The notes below the pieces were generated by a model. That model was not told the origin of the DNA. It saw only the letters and a list, made by a program, of their open reading frames with translations, and did no database searches. From positions 1 through 22,611 of the forward strand of contig JBIOUX010000069.1 in NCBI GenBank assembly GCA_044867425.1: a stretch of 22,611 nt of DNA, given 5' to 3'. The translations under genes and the position numbers were made by a program. This document shows, one piece after another, positions 20,082 through 22,611 of the stretch (positions within the stretch are counted from its first letter, which is position 1; the number at the start of each line of letters is the position of its first letter). Source of the DNA: CAWBJP01 sp044867425. GTDB lineage: Bacteria > Actinomycetota > Acidimicrobiia > IMCC26256 > BP-133.

Positions 20082-20866
20082 GGCGGGCCTCCCGGCCCGA
20101 GCGCCTGCGCCAGCGGGCCGGCAATCTCGGCCAGGCTCCCCGCCACCCAGGCGGCGCCGTGGTCGGCGGGCTCGTCGGAGGACACGGTGGCGTCGGAGAT
20201 GACAAGGGCGAAGGGCCAGCCCAGGGCGGCGGCGAGGGCCCCGTCGATGGACGGACGGTCGCCCACCATCACGCCCTCGTCGCCGAAGCGGTGGCGCACC
20301 AGCGCCACCATGGGCGGCTCCGGCTTGCCCGCGACCTCGGGCACCCGCCCCGAGGCGGTGGCCACAGCCGCCACCAGAGACCCGTTGCCCGGGAGCAGGC
20401 CGTCAGGCCCGGGGTAGGTGGGATCCAGGTTGGTGGCCATGAAGCGGGCGCCGGCCCGGAGGGCGGCCGAGGCCCGGGCCAGGCGGGCGAAGTCGAAATC
20501 CTGATGCCAGCCGACCACCACCGCCTCGCACGGCCCTTCGGACACCACTTCGAAACCATGGGATTCCAGGGCTTCCACCACGCCCGGACCGGCGCAGGCC
20601 AGCACCTTGGCTCCCGGCGCCAGGCCCCCGGCCAGGACGTCAGCGGCGGCCATGGCGCTGGTGAGCAGGTCCTCGGGGGCGGCCCGGATCCCGATCTTGT
20701 CCAGCCGGTTCAGGTACTCGTCGACGGTGAGGCTGGAGTTGTTGGTCAGGAAGCCGACCGCCAGGCCGGCGGCGCGCAACCGGGCCACCCCTTCCGCCGC
20801 TCCGGGCAGACCGGCGCCGGCCAACCAGACGACACCGTCAAGGTCACAGAGGACGGCCGGGGACAC
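20072..20866 (-). CDS. HAD-superfamily phosphatase, NagD/HAD-IIA type
   Basis: A 264-residue protein if it starts at GTG 20866, five bases after the stop of the TPR gene; this start places the catalytic motif near the N-terminus as in the family, whereas upstream codons would only add TPR-gene overlap. HAD motif I is D8-L-D10-G (CDLDGVVW), motif II is TNNSS at 41-45, motif III lysine is in GKPEPPM, and motif IV is VMVGDRPSIDGALAA. The middle is the C2-type cap expected of HAD-IIA enzymes. The likely reaction is dephosphorylation of a small phosphorylated metabolite; mycobacterial Rv1692 in the same position was described as a glycerol-3-phosphate phosphatase in recycling. It is convergent with, and overlaps, the rhomboid gene by ten bases. 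Confidence 0.9.
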   Translation of the reverse strand: MSPAVLCDLDGVVWLAGAGLPGAAEGVARLRAAGLAVGFLTNNSSLTVDEYLNRLDKIGIRAAPEDLLTSAMAAADVLAGGLAPGAKVLACAGPGVVEALESHGFEVVSEGPCEAVVVGWHQDFDFARLARASAALRAGARFMATNLDPTYPGPDGLLPGNGSLVAAVATASGRVPEVAGKPEPPMVALVRHRFGDEGVMVGDRPSIDGALAAALGWPFALVISDATVSSDEPADHGAAWVAGSLAEIAGPLAQALGPGGPPQR

Positions 20867-20871
20867 GTGGC

Positions 20872-21267
20872 TCAGACGCTCGCCTGGCGCAGGGCGGCCT
20901 GATACTCCTCGGAGTCGGGCCGCATGATGGTGGCCAGCTTCAGATGGCCCCGGGCGGCGTCCCGCTCCCCCCGGCGCAGAAGGCACAGGCCCAAGCCGAA
21001 GTGGGCGTAGTCGTTGACCGGGTCGAGTTCCACGACCTTCTCGAACTCCTGCTCGGCGGAGTCGATCCGGCCGCTCCGGAAGTAGGCCCGGGCCAGCGCC
21101 TCCCGGATCGAACCCTTCTCCGGCTCCAGCTCCCGGGCCCGCTCCAGCGGGATGATGGCGGCGTGGGCGTTGCCGGTCTCGAGCAACCGGCTCCCCTCCT
21201 GGAAGCGGCTGTAGGCCTCGCCACCCCCCTCACGGTGGTCGCCGGATGCTGTGCTAAAACCGGCCAT
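20872..21267 (-). CDS. Tetratricopeptide-repeat protein
   Basis: A 131-residue protein with about three TPR units from residue 19 on: YSRFQEGSRLLETGNAHAAIIPLERA, IREALARAYFRSGRIDSAEQEFEKVVELDP, and AHFGLGLCLLRRGERDAARGHLKLA. The first 18 residues are Gly/Ser-rich. TPR stacks mediate protein-protein contacts. It precedes the HAD gene on the same strand, like Rv1691 before Rv1692 in mycobacteria. ATG 21267 overlaps ATG 21266 of the divergent DUF1015 gene in one CATG. A TTG at codon 28, six bases after AGGAGGGG, is an alternative start but would cut the first repeat, so ATG is kept. Confidence 0.85.
   Translation of the reverse strand: MAGFSTASGDHREGGGEAYSRFQEGSRLLETGNAHAAIIPLERARELEPEKGSIREALARAYFRSGRIDSAEQEFEKVVELDPVNDYAHFGLGLCLLRRGERDAARGHLKLATIMRPDSEEYQAALRQASV
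21255..21260 (+). promoter_or_regulatory. Possible -10 element for a leaderless DUF1015 transcript
   Basis: TAAAAC at 21255-21260 stands in a small AT-rich patch inside the TPR gene's first codons. Initiation about six bases later would coincide with ATG 21266, and no Shine-Dalgarno precedes this ATG. The -35 region is not convincing. Confidence 0.35.
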
Positions 21268-22480
21268 GGTGCCCGACTTCTTCCCCTTTCCCGGAATCCG
21301 TTACCGGCCTGACGCCTGTCGCGCCCGCCTCGAGGATCTCACCGCTCCGCCCTACGACGTGATCGACGCCGAGGCCCGGGCCCGCCTCGAAGCGGCGCAC
21401 CCGATGAACGCCGTGCACCTCATTCTCCCACGAGACCAGGAGCCGGGGGATGGCTACCAACGGGCCGCCCAGCGGCTCGAGGAGTGGCGGCGCCACGGTG
21501 TGCTGGCCGCCGACCCACCCCGGCTGTACCTCTACCGCATGGCCTTCACCGACGACGGAGGGCGGTCCCGGGTGACCACTGGCGTGGTGGGCGCCCTCGC
21601 CCTGTCGCCTCCCGGCCAGGGAGACGTGCTCCCCCACGAGCGCACCATGCCCAAGCCCCGCGGCGACCGGCTCGAGCTCCTGCGCGCCACCCGGGCCAAC
21701 CTCGACCCCGTGTGGGTGCTGTCGATGGCACCCGGCCTGTCGGATCTCCTGGCCGAGGGCGACGTCCATGCGTCCGCCAGCTGCATCGACGCCGACGGTG
21801 TGGAGCACTGCCTCCTCCCGCTGCCGGAGGAAATCGCCGCCCGGGTGACCGAGACGGTGGGTTCGGCACCGGTGGTCATCGCCGACGGCCACCACCGCTA
21901 CGAGACGGCGCTGGCCTTCTCCGAGGAGGAGCCGGACGCGAACCTGATCATGGCCCTGGTGGTGGAGCTCGCTCCCGAGCAGCTCTCCGTACGACCCATC
22001 CACCGGCTGCTCATCGCCGCCGGTCCCGATCTGCGGGATCGCCTGGCCGAGGTGGCCACGCTCACGCCCACGGGAGCCACCACCCCCGAGGGGCTGCGGG
22101 CGCTCCTCGCCCGCATGGACGCCGATGGGGCCATGGGTCTGGTGGACGGCGACGGGCTGGCTGTGCTCGATCTGCGCCTCGACGTGCTCGGCGCCGAGCT
22201 GGACCGGCTGCCGGCGCCGCTGCGCGACGTGGACTCCGCCCGCCTGGAGGTCGCTCTGGGCGTGGCGGGAGTCCCCGACATGCTCGAGTTCCACGCCGAC
22301 CCGGCAACGGTGGCGGCCGAGGTGGTGAAGGGCACGGCCGACGCCGGCGTCCTCCTGCGGGCCGTCTCCGTGGCCCAGATCCAGGCCGTGGCCGCCGCCG
22401 GGGAACGGATGCCGGAGAAGACCACCTACTTCTCGCCCAAGCCGCTCACCGGCATGGTGTTCCGCTCGGTGGATCGCTGA
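21266..22480 (+). CDS. DUF1015-family protein
   Basis: A 404-residue protein from ATG 21266 (an in-frame GTG at 21251 is possible). The DUF1015 family is evident from PFPGIRYRP, APPYDVID (residues 27-34), HPMNAVHLILPRD, PHERTMPKPRGDRLELLRAT, the signature VVIADGHHRYETALAF with D207-G-H-H-R-Y-E213, and the C-terminal VAQIQAVAAAGERMPEKTTYFSPKP. The family is widespread and often encoded near serine or tRNA-related genes, but its biochemical role is not firmly known; the His/Asp/Glu cluster suggests an enzyme. Start codon overlaps that of the divergent TPR gene, so their expression may be mutually constrained. Confidence 0.9.
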   Translation: MVPDFFPFPGIRYRPDACRARLEDLTAPPYDVIDAEARARLEAAHPMNAVHLILPRDQEPGDGYQRAAQRLEEWRRHGVLAADPPRLYLYRMAFTDDGGRSRVTTGVVGALALSPPGQGDVLPHERTMPKPRGDRLELLRATRANLDPVWVLSMAPGLSDLLAEGDVHASASCIDADGVEHCLLPLPEEIAARVTETVGSAPVVIADGHHRYETALAFSEEEPDANLIMALVVELAPEQLSVRPIHRLLIAAGPDLRDRLAEVATLTPTGATTPEGLRALLARMDADGAMGLVDGDGLAVLDLRLDVLGAELDRLPAPLRDVDSARLEVALGVAGVPDMLEFHADPATVAAEVVKGTADAGVLLRAVSVAQIQAVAAAGERMPEKTTYFSPKPLTGMVFRSVDR

Positions 22481-22611
22481 CGGTCCCGCCTGGCTAGGAC
22501 GCTGCTGAAGTAGTTGCCGGGGATCCACCACTTGGGGGGGCGGGTCCTTGAGACTCGGGTCATGGCGATCGGGGTGGCTCAGAGGCAGGACCGGCTCGAG
22601 AACCCGAGGGA
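22481..22611. other. Terminal non-coding stretch with a possible truncated ORF start
   Basis: No complete gene is visible. ATG 22561 opens a plus-strand frame (MAIGVAQRQDRLENPR) that runs out of the window after 17 codons. The preceding CTGCTGAAGTAGTTGCC (22502-22518) and a seven-G run near 22535 have no clear function. A mobile-element end is conceivable but unsupported without more sequence. Confidence 0.3.

Noticed and set aside
1..22611. CRISPR arrays, tRNA or rRNA genes, complete insertion sequences
   Set aside because: No regular short repeats with spacers, no cloverleaf or rRNA-like stretch, and no transposase motifs were seen on reading both strands.

Overview
The window reads as a chromosomal piece of a high-GC Gram-positive bacterium (Actinomycetota, possibly an Acidimicrobiia-type lineage; the class is inference). 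The evidence is the GC-rich third codon positions, the many GTG and TTG starts, the chains of overlapping stop/start codons, and the neighbourhood TPR protein - HAD phosphatase - tlyA - nadK - steA - steB/mctB, which matches the gene order known around tlyA (Rv1694) in mycobacteria, except that recN is missing.

Region 1 (1-5931, plus strand) is an electron-transfer and sulfur-carrier cluster. It holds the end of etfB, then etfA, a membrane heterodisulfide-reductase-like Fe-S protein of the ETF:quinone oxidoreductase type, a small winged-helix protein, a small double zinc-finger-like protein, two tandem GcvH-like lipoyl-carrier proteins and a DsrE2-like protein. No glycine-cleavage enzyme (GcvT, GcvP) is present, so the two H-like proteins probably carry a lipoyl group for another purpose. 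Their pairing with DsrE2 and Hdr-like iron-sulfur chemistry recalls the lipoate-binding proteins of sulfur oxidation. An AT-rich element with a dyad and a direct repeat precedes dsrE2.

Region 2 (6019-9568, plus strand) is a three-gene cell-surface locus that I cannot assign to a known family. A secreted, tail-anchored protein has two copies of a domain of about 200 residues. A four-helix membrane protein is itself an internal duplication. A lipoprotein carries one more copy of the same domain.

Region 3 (9565-10538, minus strand) is a small operon: an ArsR-type regulator with two cysteines, a SufT/MIP18-type (DUF59) protein and an unrecognised 102-residue protein. It ends convergently with the lipoprotein gene, and both use one CTAG tetranucleotide for their stop codons.

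Region 4 (10823-19220, minus strand) is a long, translationally coupled housekeeping and envelope operon: tlyA, nadK, steA, steB/mctB, murJ, a large membrane protein with a degenerate alkaline-phosphatase-like domain, and a MraY/WecA-like phosphoglycosyl transferase. The order suggests cell division and lipid-linked cell-wall precursor handling.

Region 5 (19302-22611) has a rhomboid protease on the plus strand, an HAD phosphatase and a TPR protein on the minus strand, and a DUF1015 protein on the plus strand. The TPR and DUF1015 start codons overlap head to head in one CATG. The last 131 bases hold no complete gene. I see no rRNA, tRNA, CRISPR array or complete mobile element.
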